DNA of 64,000 nucleotides from Rhinopithecus roxellana (GCF_007565055.1 NC_044558.1:126902235-126966234), one strand, 5' to 3'; counted from the first letter of the stretch, positions 33,582 to 46,089 are shown. The notes: generated by a model from the sequence alone, not told the origin. A program made the numbers and translations.

Positions 33582-34399
33582 GGTTTTTTTTAATACTTGG
33601 TGGTCTGGTTATGTTTTCTTACTGTCAAAGGTTTCGGCATTTTCATTAGCAAACAACATTGACTATTATATAAAATAAATAAGTTGTAGGACATTAAAGG
33701 ACTTGATTCCTTTCACTCAGTTTTGAGGTCACACTACTGAGGTTAGGTGTAATTAGTAGTAAATCACTTTTGTCAAATTAGATGTATTCTGGGAAATCTT
33801 TATAAAGAGCAAGTTTCTGTAAAAATCTATTCCATTTATCTTTATGAAAAATTAAATATTTTGGTTTCTATTTATGGAAAGTAGCATATACCATAGAGAT
33901 TAAAAGTTTGTGTTTAAAGGAGTTTTAGTAGTTGTTAAAACCACATTTACTGAAAAGAATACTGTGCCAGTAACTTCCCTTGGGTTTTATAGAGAGTGAG
34001 GTAATTCTTGTGGAGTTGCTTTTAAAAACAACTTTTTTGGAAAAAGCAATCAACAAAACATTATAACAAAAGTTTACACTAAGAATTATTTGTCTCTCTC
34101 GTTCCTGTTTCCCCGCTTCCTCCCAAATATATAATTATTATTTGTTTCTTGTGATTTTTTCTAGTACTTCCTTATGCATCCACAAGCAGATAAATATGTA
34201 GTCTCATTCTCCTTTCTTACCCAAAGTCTAGTAAATTAAATACTATCTGTACCTTGCTTTGAAAAGAAGCAAACTTAATTTTAGAGCAGCTTTAAATACA
34301 CAGGTTACTTGTTTTTCTATAAACCAAGTTTCTTCCATTCTTGAAATATTATATTGTATATATGTACCTTCTTTTTTGTTTTTATTTGAATAGTCTTCC

Positions 34400-34676
34400 C
34401 CCCACCACAAGATGGAGTCTTGCTCTGTCGCCCAGGCTGGAGTGCAGTGGCATGATCTTGGCTCACTGCAACCTCCCCCTCTTGGGTTCAAGCGATTCTC
34501 CTGCCTCCGCCTCCCGAGTAGCTGGGATTACAGGCACATGCCATCACGCCCAGCAAATTTTTGTATTCTTAGTAGAGATGGGGTTTCACCATGTTGGCCA
34601 GGCTAGTCTTGAACTCTTGACCTTGTGATCCACCTACCTCGGTCCTCCAAAGTGCTGGGATTAACCACATCTGGCC
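34400..34676 (-). mobile_element. AluS at the L1 3' edge
   Basis: GATGGAGTCTTGCTCTGTCG to CCACATCTGGCC; flanks TTGAATAGT / CTGAATAGT; its tail is replaced by a C-rich run. Confidence 0.88.
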
Positions 34677-35021
34677 CTAATCTGAATAGTTTTTGGGTAA
34701 CAGGTCGTTTTTGGTTACATTGAATAAATTCCTTACTGGTGATTTCTGAGATTTTGGTGCACCTGTCACCTGAGCTGCGTACACTGTACCCAGTGTGTAG
34801 TCTTTTATACCTAACTACCCGCACCCTTCCCTCCTAGTCCCCAAAGTCTATTATATCATTCTTATGCCTGCTCGTAGCTTAGCTCCTAATTACAAGTGAG
34901 AACGATACTTGGTTTTCCTTTCCTGAGTTACTTCATTTAGACTAATGGTCTCCAACTCCATCCAGGTTTCTGTGAAAGCCATATTTTGTTCCTTTTCATG
35001 GCTTGAGTAGTATTCCATGTG

Positions 35022-35023
<2 letters not shown>

Positions 35024-35064
<41 letters not shown>

Positions 35065-35101
35065 TGAATATATATATATATGTGTATATATATATATATA
35101 T
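35024..35101. repeat. (TG)n-(TA)n microsatellite in L1 3' UTR
   Basis: About 20 TG units then TA units; usual position in L1PB/PA-type 3' ends. Confidence 0.95.
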
Positions 35102-35944
35102 CACATTTTCTTTATCCACTTACTGATTGAAGGGCATTTACCCTGGGTCCAGTTTTGCAATTGCGAGTTGTGCTGCTATAAACATGTGTGCAAGTGTCTT
35201 TTTCATATAATGACTTTTTTCCCTCTGTATAGGTTACCAGTGGTGGGATTGCAGGATCAAATGGTAGTTCTACTTTTATTTAGGAAATCTCTGTACGGTT
35301 TTCTATAGTGGTTGTATTAGTTTATATTTTCACCAGCAGTGTAAAAGTGTTCCCCTTTCACCATATCCATGCCAACATCTGTTGTTTTTTGCCTTTTAAA
35401 TTGTGGCCATTCTTCCAGCAATAAGGTGGTATTGTGTTGTGTTGTATATCTTCTTTTGAGAAATGCTTATTCATATCATTTGCCCACTTTTCGATGGGAT
35501 TATTATTCTTTTTTTTCTTGTTGATTTGTTTTTAGTTCCTTATTGATTGTGGACACTAGTCCTTTGTTGGATGCATAGTTTGCAAATATTTTCTCCCATT
35601 CTGTGGGTCATCTGTTTATTCTGCTGATTATTTCTTTTTATGTGCAGAAGCTTTAGTTTAATTAGGTTTCATCTGTTTATTTTTGTTCTTGTTGCATTTG
35701 CTTTAGGGTTCTTGGTCATAAACTCTCTGCCTAAGCCAATGTCTGGAAGAGTTTTTCCAATGTTATCTTCCAGAATTTTTATGGTTTAAGGTCTTAGATT
35801 TAAGTCTTTGCTCCATCTTGAGTTGATTTTTGTATAAGGTGAGAAATGAGGATCCAGTTTCATTCTTCTGCATGTGGCTTGGCAGTTATTCCAGCAGCAT
35901 TTGTTGCAAAGGGTATCCTTTCGCCACTTTATGGTTTTTTGTGT

Positions 35945-36226
35945 TTATTTTTTAGAGACTCAGTCTCACTCTGTCACCCAGACCAGAGTGCAGTGGCGTG
36001 ATCTTGACTCACTGCAACCTCTGCCTCCCAAGTTCAAGCAATTCTCCCGCCTCAGACTCCTGAGTAGCTGGGATTACAAGTGCCTGCCACCATGTCTAGC
36101 TAATTTTTGTATTTTTAGTAGAAACAGGGTTTTACCCTGTTGGTCAGGCTGGTCTCGAACTCCTGACCTGAAGTGATCTGCCCGCCTAGGTCTCCCAAAA
36201 TGCTGGGATTACACGCGTGAGTCACC
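35945..36226 (-). mobile_element. AluS nested in L1
   Basis: TAGAGACTCAGTCTCACTCT to GCGTGAGTCACC. Confidence 0.9.
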
Positions 36227-37801
36227 AATATTTGACTTTAATTTCTGGGATCTCTATTACATTGGTCTATGTGTCTATTTTATTCCAGGACCATGTTGTT
36301 TTGGTAACCATAGCCTTGCAGTATAGAAAGTCAGATAATGTGATGCCTCCAGATTTGTTCTTTTTGCTTAGTCTTGCTTTGGCTATCTGGGCTCTCTTCC
36401 GGTTCCATATGAATTTTAGGATTGTTTCTAGTTCTGTGAAGATTGATGATAGTACTTTGATGGGAATTGCATTGAATCTGTAGATTGCTTTTGGCAGTAT
36501 TGTCATTTTCGCAATATTCTACCCATCCATGAGCATGGGATGTGTTTTCATTTATTGGTGGTGTTGATGATTTCTTTCAGCAGTGTTTTGTAGTTTTGTT
36601 TGTAGACATCTTTCACCTCCTTGGTTAGGTCTGTTCCTAAGTATTTTATTTTTTTGCAGCTGTTGTAATAGGGGTTAAGTTCTTGATTTTTTCTCAACTT
36701 CGTCATTGTTGGTGTAGAGCAGTGCTACTAATTTACGTTGATTTTGTATCCTGAAAGTTTACTGAATTTGTTTGTCAGACTGCAAGCTTTTTGGATGAGT
36801 CTTTAGGGTTTTCTAGATATACGATCATATCATCAACAAACAGCGACAGTTTGACTTCCTCTTTACCTATTTGGATGTCCTTTATTTCTTTTCTCTGATT
36901 GCTCTGGCTAGGACATCCAGTACTTATGTTGAATGGAAGTGGTAAGAGTGGACATCCTTGTCTTGTTCTCATTTCTCACGGTGAATGCTTTCAACTTTTT
37001 CCCGTTCAGTAGAATATGGGCTGTGGGTTTGTAATATATGCATTTTATTACGTTAAGGTATGTTACTTCTATGCCAGTTTTGCTGAGGGTTTTAATCATA
37101 AAGGGATGCTAGATTTTTTTGTTATATGCTTTTTCTGCATCTATTGAGATCACATGATTTTTTTAAAAATTCTTTTTATGTGATACATCACATGTACTGA
37201 CTTGTGGATGTTAAACCATCCCTGCATCCATGGTATGAAACCCACTGATCATGGTGGATTGCCTTTTTGATAGGCTGTTGGATTCGGTTAGCTAGTATTT
37301 TGTTGAGGATTTTTGCATCTGTGTTATCAGGGATATTGGTCTGTAGATTTATTTTTTTGTTATATCCTTTCCTGATTTTGGTATTAGGGTGATACTGGCT
37401 TCAGAGAATGATTTAGGGGAGGATTCCCTCTTTCTCTGTCTTTTGGAATAGTTTCATTAAGATTGGCACCAAGTCTTTTTGAATGTCTGATAGAATTCAT
37501 CTGTGAATCCGACTGGTCCCAGACTTTTTGTTGACAATTTTTTGTTACTGTTTCAATCTCTCTACTTGTTATTGGTCTGTTCAGAGTTTTTATTTCTTCT
37601 GATGTAATCTAGGAGGGTTGTATATTTCCCGGAGTTTATCCTCTCCTTTAGATTTTCTAGTTTGTGCATGTAAAGGTATTCATAATAGCCTTGAATGATC
37701 TTTGTATTTCTGTGGTATCGGTTGTAATATCTTTCATTTTGTTTCTAATTGAGCTTATTTAGATATCTTTCCTCTTTTCTTGGTTAGTCTCATTAATGGT
37801 C

Positions 37802-37811
<10 letters not shown>

Positions 37812-37836
<25 letters not shown>

Positions 37837-38122
37837 GAGACGGAGTCTCGCTCTGTCGCCCAGGCTGGAGTGCATTGGCCGGATCTCAGCTCACTGCAAG
37901 CTCCGCCTCCCAGGTTTACGCCATTCTCCTGCCTCAGCCTCCCGAGTAGCTGGGACTACAGACACCCGCCACCTCGCCTGGCTAGTTTTTTGTATTTTTT
38001 TTTTAGTAGAGACGGGGTTTCACCGTGTTAGCCAGGATGGTCTCGATCTCCTGACCTTGTGATCCGCCCGTCTCGGCCTCCCAAAGTGCTGGGATTACAG
38101 GCTTGAGCCACCGGGCCCGGCC
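37812..38122 (-). mobile_element. AluYR-like nested in L1, with TSD
   Basis: TSD TGGTCTATCAATTTT at 37797 and 38123. Confidence 0.95.
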
Positions 38123-38331
38123 TGGTCTATCAATTTTATCTTTTCAAAGAACCAGCTTGTTCATTTATCTTTTGTATTTTTTTTGTTCTTTTGGTTTCAT
38201 TTAGCACTGTTCTGGTCTTTGTTATTTATTTATTTTCTTCTGCTGGGTTTGGATTTTGTTTGTTCTTTCTTGTTTCTCTAGTTCCTTGAGGTATGACCTT
38301 AGATTGCCTGTTTGTGACCTTTCAGACTTTT

Positions 38332-38615
38332 CTTTTTTTTGAGACAGAGTCTCATTCTATCGTCCAGGCTGGAGTGCAGTGACATGATCTCGGCTCACTG
38401 CAACCTCTGCTTCCTGGGTTCAAGTGAATCTCCTGTCTCAGCCTCCCAAGTAAGCTGAGATTACAGGTGTGGGCCACCATACCCAGCTAAGTTTTGTGTT
38501 TTTACAGGGTTTCACCATGTTGCCCAGACTGGTCTCAAACTGCTGACCTCAGGTGATCCACCTGCCTAGGCCTCCTAAAGTGCTGGGATTACAGGCGTGA
38601 ACCACCTTCTCTGGC
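38332..38615 (-). mobile_element. AluS nested in L1
   Basis: GAGACAGAGTCTCATTCTAT to CCTTCTCTGGC. Confidence 0.9.
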
Positions 38616-38810
38616 ATTTGATGTAGACATTTAATGCTTGAACTTTTCCTCTTAGCACCGCTTTTGCTGTATTTTGATAAGTTGTGACATTATATTATTG
38701 TTCATAGAATTTTTTAATTTCAACCTTGATTTCATTGTTGACTCAAGGATTATTCCAGAGCAGATTATTTAATTTCCATGTGTTTGTATAGTTTTCAGGG
38801 TTCCTTTTGG

Positions 38811-38874
38811 AGGAATTTATCGCAAAAAGATCATCACCTAGGCACACAGTCATCAGGTTATCTAAAGTCAAGAT
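38811..38874 (+). repeat. Inverted ORF1 patch inside L1 ORF2
   Basis: These 64 bases are the reverse complement of 40108-40171 (61/64 by eye) in the same L1. They interrupt the ORF2 sequence, which resumes near 38930; the ORF2 bases normally between are missing. Confidence 0.9.
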
Positions 38875-39058
38875 ACAATTATTATTACATTATTATGTTG
38901 CTAGGATTGTTATTTGCTGTGTTTATTGTGTTGCTGTCTATCTTATTTGTTAGGTCTAGTAATTGTTTTATGAATTTGGGAGTTCCAGTTGGGTGCATAT
39001 ATATTTAGGATTGTTATTTTCCTATTGGACTAATTCTTTTATTATTTAATGTCCCTCT

Positions 39059-39089
39059 TTGTGTGTGTGTGTGTGTGTGTGTGAGTTGG

Positions 39090-39125
<36 letters not shown>
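39059..39125. repeat. (TG)n and long T-run in L1
   Basis: About 12 TG units then about 35 Ts. Confidence 0.93.
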
Positions 39126-39128
<3 letters not shown>

Positions 39129-39473
39129 ATTGTTGCTTTCAAGTCTGTTTTGTCGGATATAATAATAGCTACGTCTGCTTGCTTTTGGTTTCTATTTGCA
39201 TGGAGTATCTTTTTCTACCCCTTTACCTTAAGTTTATGTGAGTCCTTATGTGTTAGGTGAGTCTCTTGAAGACAATAGATACTTGGTTGGTGGAATTTTA
39301 TCCATTCCCTATCTTTTAAATGTAGCATTTAGGCCATTTACATTCAGCATTAGGATTGAGATATGAAGTACTGTTGTATTCATCATGCTTGTTGTTGCCT
39401 TAATAGCTGTTTTTTTTTTCCTTCATTGTGTTACTGTTTTATAGGTCCTATGAGATTTATGCTTTAAGGAGAT

Positions 39474-39776
39474 TCTTTTTTGTCTTGTTTTTGTCATGGA
39501 GTCTCACTCTGTTGCCCATACTGGAGTGCAGTGACAGCATCTCGGCTCTTTGCAACCTCAGCCTCTCGGGTTCAAGCAATTCTGTCTGCCTCACCCTCCC
39601 AAGTAGCTGGGATTATAGGTGCTTACCATCACGCCTGGCTCATTTTTGTATTTTTTAGTAGGGACAGGGTTTTGCCATGTTGGCCAGGGTGGTCTTGAAT
39701 GCCTGACCTTAGGTCATCTGCCCACCTCGGCCTCCCAAAGTGCGGGGATTACAGGCATGAGCCACTGCGCCCAGCC
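39474..39776 (-). mobile_element. AluS nested in L1
   Basis: CATGGAGTCTCACTCTGTTG to CACTGCGCCCAGCC. Confidence 0.9.
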
Positions 39777-40107
39777 GAGGAGGTTCTATTTTGGTGTGTT
39801 TTGAGCTTTTATTTCAAGATTTAGAACTTCTTTTAGCATTTCTTGTAGTGCTGGCTTGGTAGTGGCAAATTCTCTTAGCCTTTGTTTGTCTGAAAAAGAC
39901 TTGATTTCTCCTTCATTTATGAAGCTTAGTTTTGCTGGATACAGTATTCTTGGCTGATAATTATTTTGTTTCAGGCAGCCGAAGATGGGACCCCAGTCTC
40001 TTCTGGCTTGTAAGGTTTCTGCTGAGAAATCTGCTGTTAATCTGATAGGTTTTTCTTTATAGGTTATCTGATGCTTTTATCCCATAGCTCTTAATATTCT
40101 TTACTGC

Positions 40108-40171
40108 ATCTTGACTTCAGATAACCTGATGACTGTGTGCCTAGGTGATGATCTTTTTGCGATGAATTTCT
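40108..40171 (-). repeat. L1 ORF1 segment that is the source of the inverted patch
   Basis: Normal-position L1 ORF1 sequence (contains GATGACTGTGTGCCTAGGTG); its reverse complement recurs at 38811-38874. Confidence 0.88.
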
Positions 40172-40480
40172 CAGCAGTTCTTTGAGCTTCTTGTATTTGG
40201 ATGTCTACATCTTTAGCAAGGCCAGGGAAGTTTTTCTCAGTTATTCCCCTCAAGTAAGTTTTCCAAACTTGTAGATTTCTCTTCTTTTTCAGAAACGCCG
40301 GTTATTCTTAGGTTTGGTTGTTTGATGTAATCCCACATTTCGTGGATACTTTGTTAATTTTTTAAAAAGTTATCTTTTCTTTGTCTTTGTCTGATTGGGT
40401 TATTTTGAAAGCTTTGTCTTTGAGCTCTGAAATTCTTTCTTCTACTTGTTCTAGCCTGTTGTTGAAACTTTCCAGTGCAT

Positions 40481-40788
40481 CTTTTTTTTTTGGGGGGGGG
40501 GGAGACCAAGTCTCACTCTGTTGCCCAGGCTGGAGTGCAATGGTGCTATCTCCACTCACTGCAGCCTCCACCTCCCAGGTTCAAGTGATACTCTTGCCTC
40601 ATCCTCCCGAGTAACTGGGATTACAGGTGCCCAGCACCACGCCCGGCTAATTTTTGTGTTTTTTTTTTAGTAGAGACAGGGTTTCATCATGTTGGCCAGG
40701 CTGGTCTTGAACTCCTGACTTCAGGTGATCCACCCGCCTCTGCCTCCCAAAGTGCTGGAATTATAGGCATGAGCCACCATGCCTGGCC
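40481..40788 (-). mobile_element. AluS nested in L1, with TSD
   Basis: T-run plus 10 Gs at the tail side; TSD TCCAGTGCAT at 40471 and 40789. Confidence 0.92.
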
Positions 40789-40855
40789 TCCAGTGCATTT
40801 TCTGTTTCTCTAAGTGTGCCTTTTATTTCTAGAAGTTGCAAGTTGTGATTGTTGT

Positions 40856-40893
40856 TCCTTCCTTCCTTCCTTCCTTCCGTCCGTCCGTCCGTC
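40856..40893. repeat. (CCTT)n-(CCGT)n microsatellite
   Basis: About five CCTT units followed by four CCGT units; modified Alu tail. Confidence 0.93.
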
Positions 40894-41207
40894 CTTTTTT
40901 TAATTTTTTTTATTTTTTGAGGCAGAGTCTCATTCTGTCACCTAGGCTGGAGTGCAGTGGCACAATCTTGGCTTATGGCAACCTGCAACCTCCACCTCCT
41001 GGGTTCAAGTGATTCTTGTGCCTCATCCTTCTGAGTAGCTGGGGTTACCGGCGCACCCCAACATCCCTGGCTAATTTTTGTATTTTTAGTAGAGACGGGG
41101 TTTCACCATGGTGGCAAGGCTAGCCTTGAACCCCTGACCTCAGGTGATCTGCCTGCTACAGCTTCCCGCAGTGCTGGGATTACAGGCGTGAGCTATGGTG
41201 CCCATCC
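40894..41207 (-). mobile_element. AluS nested in L1, inside the 65-bp duplication
   Basis: GAGGCAGAGTCTCATTCTGT to ATGGTGCCCATCC; ends exactly at a third TCCAGTGCAT. Confidence 0.9.
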
Positions 41208-43499
41208 TCCAGTGCATTTTCTGTTTCTCTTAAGTGTGTCTTTTATTTCTAGAAGTTGTGATTGCTGTTTCTTTATGGTATCTTTTTCTCTGGAGAATTT
41301 TTCGTGCATATCCTGTATTGTTGTCTTTAATTTGGTTTTCACCTTTCTCTTGTATTTCCTTGAGTAGCTTAATAATCAACCTTCTGAATTCTTTATCTGG
41401 AAATTCAGAAATTTCTTTTTGGTTTGGATACGTTGCTGGGGTTATAGAACCCTGTTTTATTGTATTACCAGAATTACTTTTCTGGTTCCTTCTCATTTGT
41501 TTAGACTATTTCAGTGGAAAAGACTGGATTTCAGGGCCTGTTGTCTCCCACTTCCTCTAGGGATGGGGCTTCCTGAGAGCTGGACTGCGGTGATTGTTAT
41601 TGCTCTTCTGGGTATAGCCATCCAGCAGCAGGGCTACCAGGCTCTGAGATGGTGCTGGGGAATGCCTACAAGGAGTCCTGTGATGTGATTCATCTTCAGG
41701 TCTCCAAGCTTGTGGGTACCAGCACCTGCTCTGGTGGAGGTGGCACAGGGGAGTGAAGTGGACTCTTTGATAGTCTTCGGTTGTAGGTATGTTTAGTGTA
41801 CTTGCTTTCTTGAATACTGGTTCTGCTAGCAGTGAGCTTGTAATGTGGACACACTCAGGACCTCTGGTTGGCCAGGATGTTGCAGGCAGTGGAATTAGCT
41901 GTTGTTTTCCCCTTCCTGGGATCTGGGTTATTCTGTCATGAGTTGCTCTAATGGCTTGAGTTGGTTGGCCTCCAGCCAGGAGGTGACACTTTGAAGAGAG
42001 CACTAGCTGCAGCAGTAGTAAGTAGGGAGATTGCTTGCCCTAAGTTGGCCTGGGCAAGTATTTTGGTTTCTTGGGAGATGGGTGGGGCTATGTTTCCTGT
42101 TCGGCTAAAGGGGCAGGTAGAGAAATACCATCAGGTGGGAGCAGGGTTAGGTGAAATTAGGCTGAGACTCACTTTCCTTGGGTTCTGCTTGCCACAGCCA
42201 CTGTGGGAGATAGGGCGTTGGTTCTCAGGCCAGTCGGGTTATGTTCCACAGGGGATTTTGGCTGTCTCTGCTGTGTCATATAGTTCACCAGGGAAGTGGG
42301 GGATTGTGAGAGACCTGGTTGCGAGAGACCTCATTCAGCTCCCACGGGGTAGGTGAAGCCACTCTCACTCCCTTGGTTTCCCGCTCAGACCTTGCCCCAG
42401 GCTTCCCTGCTGAGAAAGCAAGGCCTTCGGACCTCGCCCCTCCCCATCCGCCTACTCTGTCAGCAGCTCTGCGCTGGTAAGTGTTCCCACCCACCTCCCT
42501 TTTCTGCTCAAGAAAATCCATGTCCAGCTGAAATTGTTACTAATCTCATTTGAAGCTTCTTTTGCCCTGTGACCCTTCCCTAATTCTACCGGCTGTCTTC
42601 TGGTAGTACCCTTGTGAGATACAGTCAGGGATGGCTTCCCTGGGCTCTAGCTAGAGGCTGGGAATGCTTACAAGGCATTTCCCACTGCTGCTTCTACTTT
42701 TGTATTTTGCACAGTTCCCTTAAATCTATTTCAGCCCTAGGTAAGGTTGAATCCTTCTCCCATGATCTGGATTTTCAGATTTCCCAGTGGGGATGTGTGT
42801 TTGGAGGCAGGTTTTCCTTCTCTTACATTTTGGGGACTCACAGTTTTTTACCTGTCTCACGAAATTTGCAGCAGTGTACCGCTTCTTTCAAAGGATCTGT
42901 GAATTTTTTCAGTTTGCCTGACATATTCCTGGGGTGGTTCTTGAAGCAAAAGTTCACGGTGTGCATCTCTACGTGGTGTTCTCTCTGCCAGAGTGGGAGC
43001 TGCATGGTAGACCTTTCTTCTATCTCCATCTTCCTCCTCCCGATTGTTTGTATCTTGCTTTTTGAATGTACTTTATGCTGGGATCTTTTCGTATCAGTTC
43101 ATAGTGAATAGTCTCATTTTTTCAGCTTCATCGCCTTCCGTTGTGTGATTTTAGGACTGTACCCAAACTTTGTAGATACACTTGGGTTGCTTCTTTTGTT
43201 GCTGTTGGAAATAGTGCTGTAGTGATGAATCCTGAATATGTGTCATTTTCTACATGTATAATTATGTATGTAGGAAATATCCCCTAAGTGATGTGAGTAG
43301 GTAGATCAAAGGTTAATGTAAACATTGGTAATTTTGATAACTTGCTAAATTGTCATTCCCTACAGCTAGTACCATCGTCAGTAAAGTTAGAGTGTCTGCC
43401 TAATGTTGGAATGTCTCCAAGGCTTTTCTGAGAGGGGATTGTCAAACTTTGGGATTTTTGCTAATCTCATGGGTGAGACATTATATCTTTTTTTGTTGG

Positions 43500-43789
43500 T
43501 TTGTTTTTTGTTTTTTGTTGGGATACAGAATTTGGCTCTGTCACCCAGGCTAAATGGAGCGCAGTGGCACGCTGTCGGCTCACTGCAACATCCATCTCGT
43601 CAGTTCAATTGATTCTGATGCTTCAGCCTCTGGAGTAGCTGGGATTACAGGCAGGTGCCACAATGCCCCAGCGAATTTTGTTTTTTGTTGGTTTTTTTTT
43701 GGTATTTTTAGTAGAGATGGTGTTTCACTACGTTGGCCAGACTGGTCTTGGACTTCTGGCCTCCAGTGATCCGCGCCCCCTTTGGTCTC
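43500..43789 (-). mobile_element. AluS, head missing
   Basis: GGGATACAGAATTTGGCTCT to TCCAGTGATCCGCGCCCCCT. Confidence 0.84.
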
Positions 43790-43807
43790 AGAGAAAGCAC
43801 ATCTTGA

Positions 43808-43810
<3 letters not shown>

Positions 43811-43843
<33 letters not shown>

Positions 43844-44121
43844 AGACGGAGTCTCGCTCTGTTGCCAGGCTGGAGTCCAGTGGTGTGATTTCGGCTCACT
43901 GCAACCTCCGCCTCCCAGGTTCAAGTGATTCTCCTGCCTCAGCCTCCCGAGTAGCTGGGACTACAGGTACCCACCATCACGCCCAACTAATTTTTGTAGT
44001 TTTAGTGGAAATGGGGTTTTACCATGTTGGCCAGGATGGTCTTAATCTCTTGATCTTGTGATTTGCCCACCTTGGCCTCCCAAAGTGCTGGGATTACAGG
44101 TGTGAGCCACCACGCCTGGCC
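43811..44121 (-). mobile_element. AluS/Y
   Basis: 32-T run; flanks CATCTTGATAG / CATCTTAATAG. Confidence 0.92.
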
Positions 44122-44814
44122 CATCTTAATAGTTTTAATTAGTATTCCTTTCATTATGGGTTAGGTTGAACATCTTTTCATATGTTTAACCATTCAGATT
44201 TTTTTTCTTAATTTATTTTTTTTAAATAAGTGGTCTTTGAAGAAAAAAATGAAGCAGGTAGTAAATGAATGAATAATTAAGTAAATAAATGGTCTAATTA
44301 ATTTTCTGGGGCACAGGTCCGATTACTTTAACACCCCAGTGTTTCTTGTAGTCATACTACAGATCTTGGCCATGACATTTGCTAGAAATGTGACTGCGAA
44401 CTGCTTTCTTAACTTCCTGTCTAATGTGTAGTTGGTAGTACTGGTTACCTCATGAAGTTCTTGTTCAGTGTGTGCACAATAAATATGAGATTATTTATTA
44501 AAGTAAAATAATCATTTAAACCATTTACATCTTCAATGTATTTCCATGTGTGTATGTGTGTGTAAGTATATTTTAAGGCAGCCATTCTGCCAGTTGATGA
44601 TGATGTATATGCAGGTTAATTTCAAAGCCTGTACAAATGTTTTTTGTTTTTTGTTTTTTCCAAATCCTCTTCTTAGAAACCATAGACGTTTCCTATTGCA
44701 GAGGGGAAAGAAATTGTCTTTGAAAGAAAAAAAGTTAAGGTATATGATTTAGTGAGGTATTGTTCCCTTCATGAATCACAGGAATTATTTAAATCAGCAA
44801 AACATTGATGTCTA

Positions 44815-45395
44815 AAGTACATGGCAGTATGCTGGGCATTATGGAAATGAGGTAATGAGAAAAACAGAGTAGGCAGGGTGCCGTGGCTCATACCTGTAAT
44901 CCCAGTACTTGGCGGGGCTGACACAAGCAGATTGCTTAAGCCCAGGAGTTTGAGACCAGCCTGGGCAAAGTGACAAAACCTTGTCTGTACAAAAAAAAAA
45001 AAAAATACAAAAATTAGCCAGGTGTGTTGGCGTGTACCTGTAGACCCACCTACTCAGGAGACTGAGGTGGAAGGATCACTTGAGTCCGGGTGATTGGGGC
45101 TGCAGTGAGCTGAGACTGCACTCCAGCCTGGGTGACAGAGAGAGACCCTGTCTCCAAAAAAAAAAAGGGGGGGGGGGCAGGCCTCTATACTCAGGGAACT
45201 TGTAGTCTCTGGGTTTATACAGATCTAAAGAAACTTAAATAATGAAATGTAAGTTCTTTAATAGTGACCTATGAAAGATTCTCTGGGTTAGGGATCAATT
45301 AAATTATAACGGGGGCTGGGAAAAGATAGTAGAAGATGAGTGGCAGGTGACTATAAGTGATAAGGTGATGTTTGAGATAAGTCTCTGCTTTTTTT
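44815..45395 (+). mobile_element. L2-like LINE fragment interrupted by an Alu
   Basis: ATGCTGGGCATTATGGAAAT before and CTCAGGGAACTTGTAGTCT after the Alu at 44871-45176; the later part has the ...AGTGATAAGGTGATG... type sequence. Weak. Confidence 0.5.
44871..45176 (+). mobile_element. AluJ/S
   Basis: AGGCAGGGTGCCGTGGCTCA to A-tail with an added G10 run. Confidence 0.88.
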
Positions 45396-45803
45396 TTTTC
45401 GTTTTGTTTAAAGATATGTTATAATGTATAGTTGTGTCTAATGCACACTTGTTTAACAGTTCAACGATTTGTTTCTTATGTTTGTATGCAAATTTGTAAC
45501 TACCATCCTGATGGAGAGTATTTCAGTAAGACAAGATTTCTAAGGTCCTTTGCTGCTCTCTCTCTTCTCCTGCCCTCCACCCATCTGCGCAGACTATATT
45601 CTAATTTCTTTCATACTTACTTTGTGAACTCAGTCGTGTGAACTCTTGTATCTGGGTTATTGTTCAGTCAACAAAATATCAGCGAGATTTGTACAGATTT
45701 TATGAAGAAGTCATTTAAAAACATTGCTCTGTAGTATTCCACTATACAGATAAATCCATTCACTTGCTGTTGGGCATTTGGATTGTTTCCAATCATTGGT
45801 TGC

Positions 45804-46089
45804 TTTTTTTTGAGACGGGGTCTCACTCACAGGGTCACCAAGTTTGGAGTGTAGTGGCTTGATCTCTACTGACTGCAGCCTCGATCTCCCTGGCTTAGGT
45901 GTTACTCACACCACAGTCTCCCAAGTAGCTGGGATTACAGATGTGTGCTACCACATCCAGCTAGTTTCTTGTAGAGACGGGGTTTTGCTATGTTGCCCAA
46001 GCTGGTTTCGAACTCGCAGGCCCAAGCGATCCTCCCCCTGTGACCTCCCAAAATGCTGGGATTACAGGCATGAGGCACCATGCTCGACC
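45804..46089 (-). mobile_element. AluJ
   Basis: GAGACGGGGTCTCACTCACA to CACCATGCTCGACC. Confidence 0.86.

Larger units (their letters stand above)
40789..41270. repeat. About 65-bp direct duplication flanking an Alu
   Basis: TCCAGTGCATTTTCTGTTTC and the following sequence to about 40857 recur at 41208-41270 with a few changes and a 7-base length difference. The Alu at 40894-41207 and a CCTT/CCGT run lie between. The 10-mer TCCAGTGCAT also occurs at 40471-40480, on the other side of the preceding Alu. Confidence 0.88.
34677..43045 (-). mobile_element. Full-length antisense L1 (L1PB/L1MA-like), interrupted by Alus
   Basis: Minus-strand order: the 5' UTR start near 43045 (GGAGGAGGAAGATGGAGATA), 5' UTR to about 41560, ORF1 remains about 41500-39800 (for example KEISEFPDKEFRRLIIKLLK, AFKITQSDKDKEK), ORF2 remains (RT segment with FVDDMIVYLENPKD at 36775-36972; IYRFNAIPIKVLSS at 36267-36506), and the 3' UTR with a TG/TA microsatellite to about 34677. 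Removing the six Alu blocks leaves about 6.5 kb, a complete L1 length. Both ORFs carry many stops and frameshifts, and ORF2 has a replaced patch at 38811-38874. It cannot retrotranspose. Confidence 0.9.
43060..44205 (-). mobile_element. Old L1M fragment, antisense, split by two Alus
   Basis: 43140-43400 (TTGGGTTGCTTCTTTTGTTG, TTTTGATAACTTGCTAAATT) and 44122-44200 (AGGTTGAACATCTTTTCATA) are successive pieces of a diverged L1 3' half; the Alus at 43500 and 43811 separate them. Confidence 0.7.

Noticed and set aside
36267..36972. Reverse-transcriptase-like peptides
   Set aside because: Real L1 ORF2 homology but fragmented by stops and Alu insertions; annotated as a dead L1, not as a gene.
42614..43111. 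165-codon + strand frame
   Set aside because: Lies wholly in the 5' UTR region of the antisense L1; no domain, no conservation argument.
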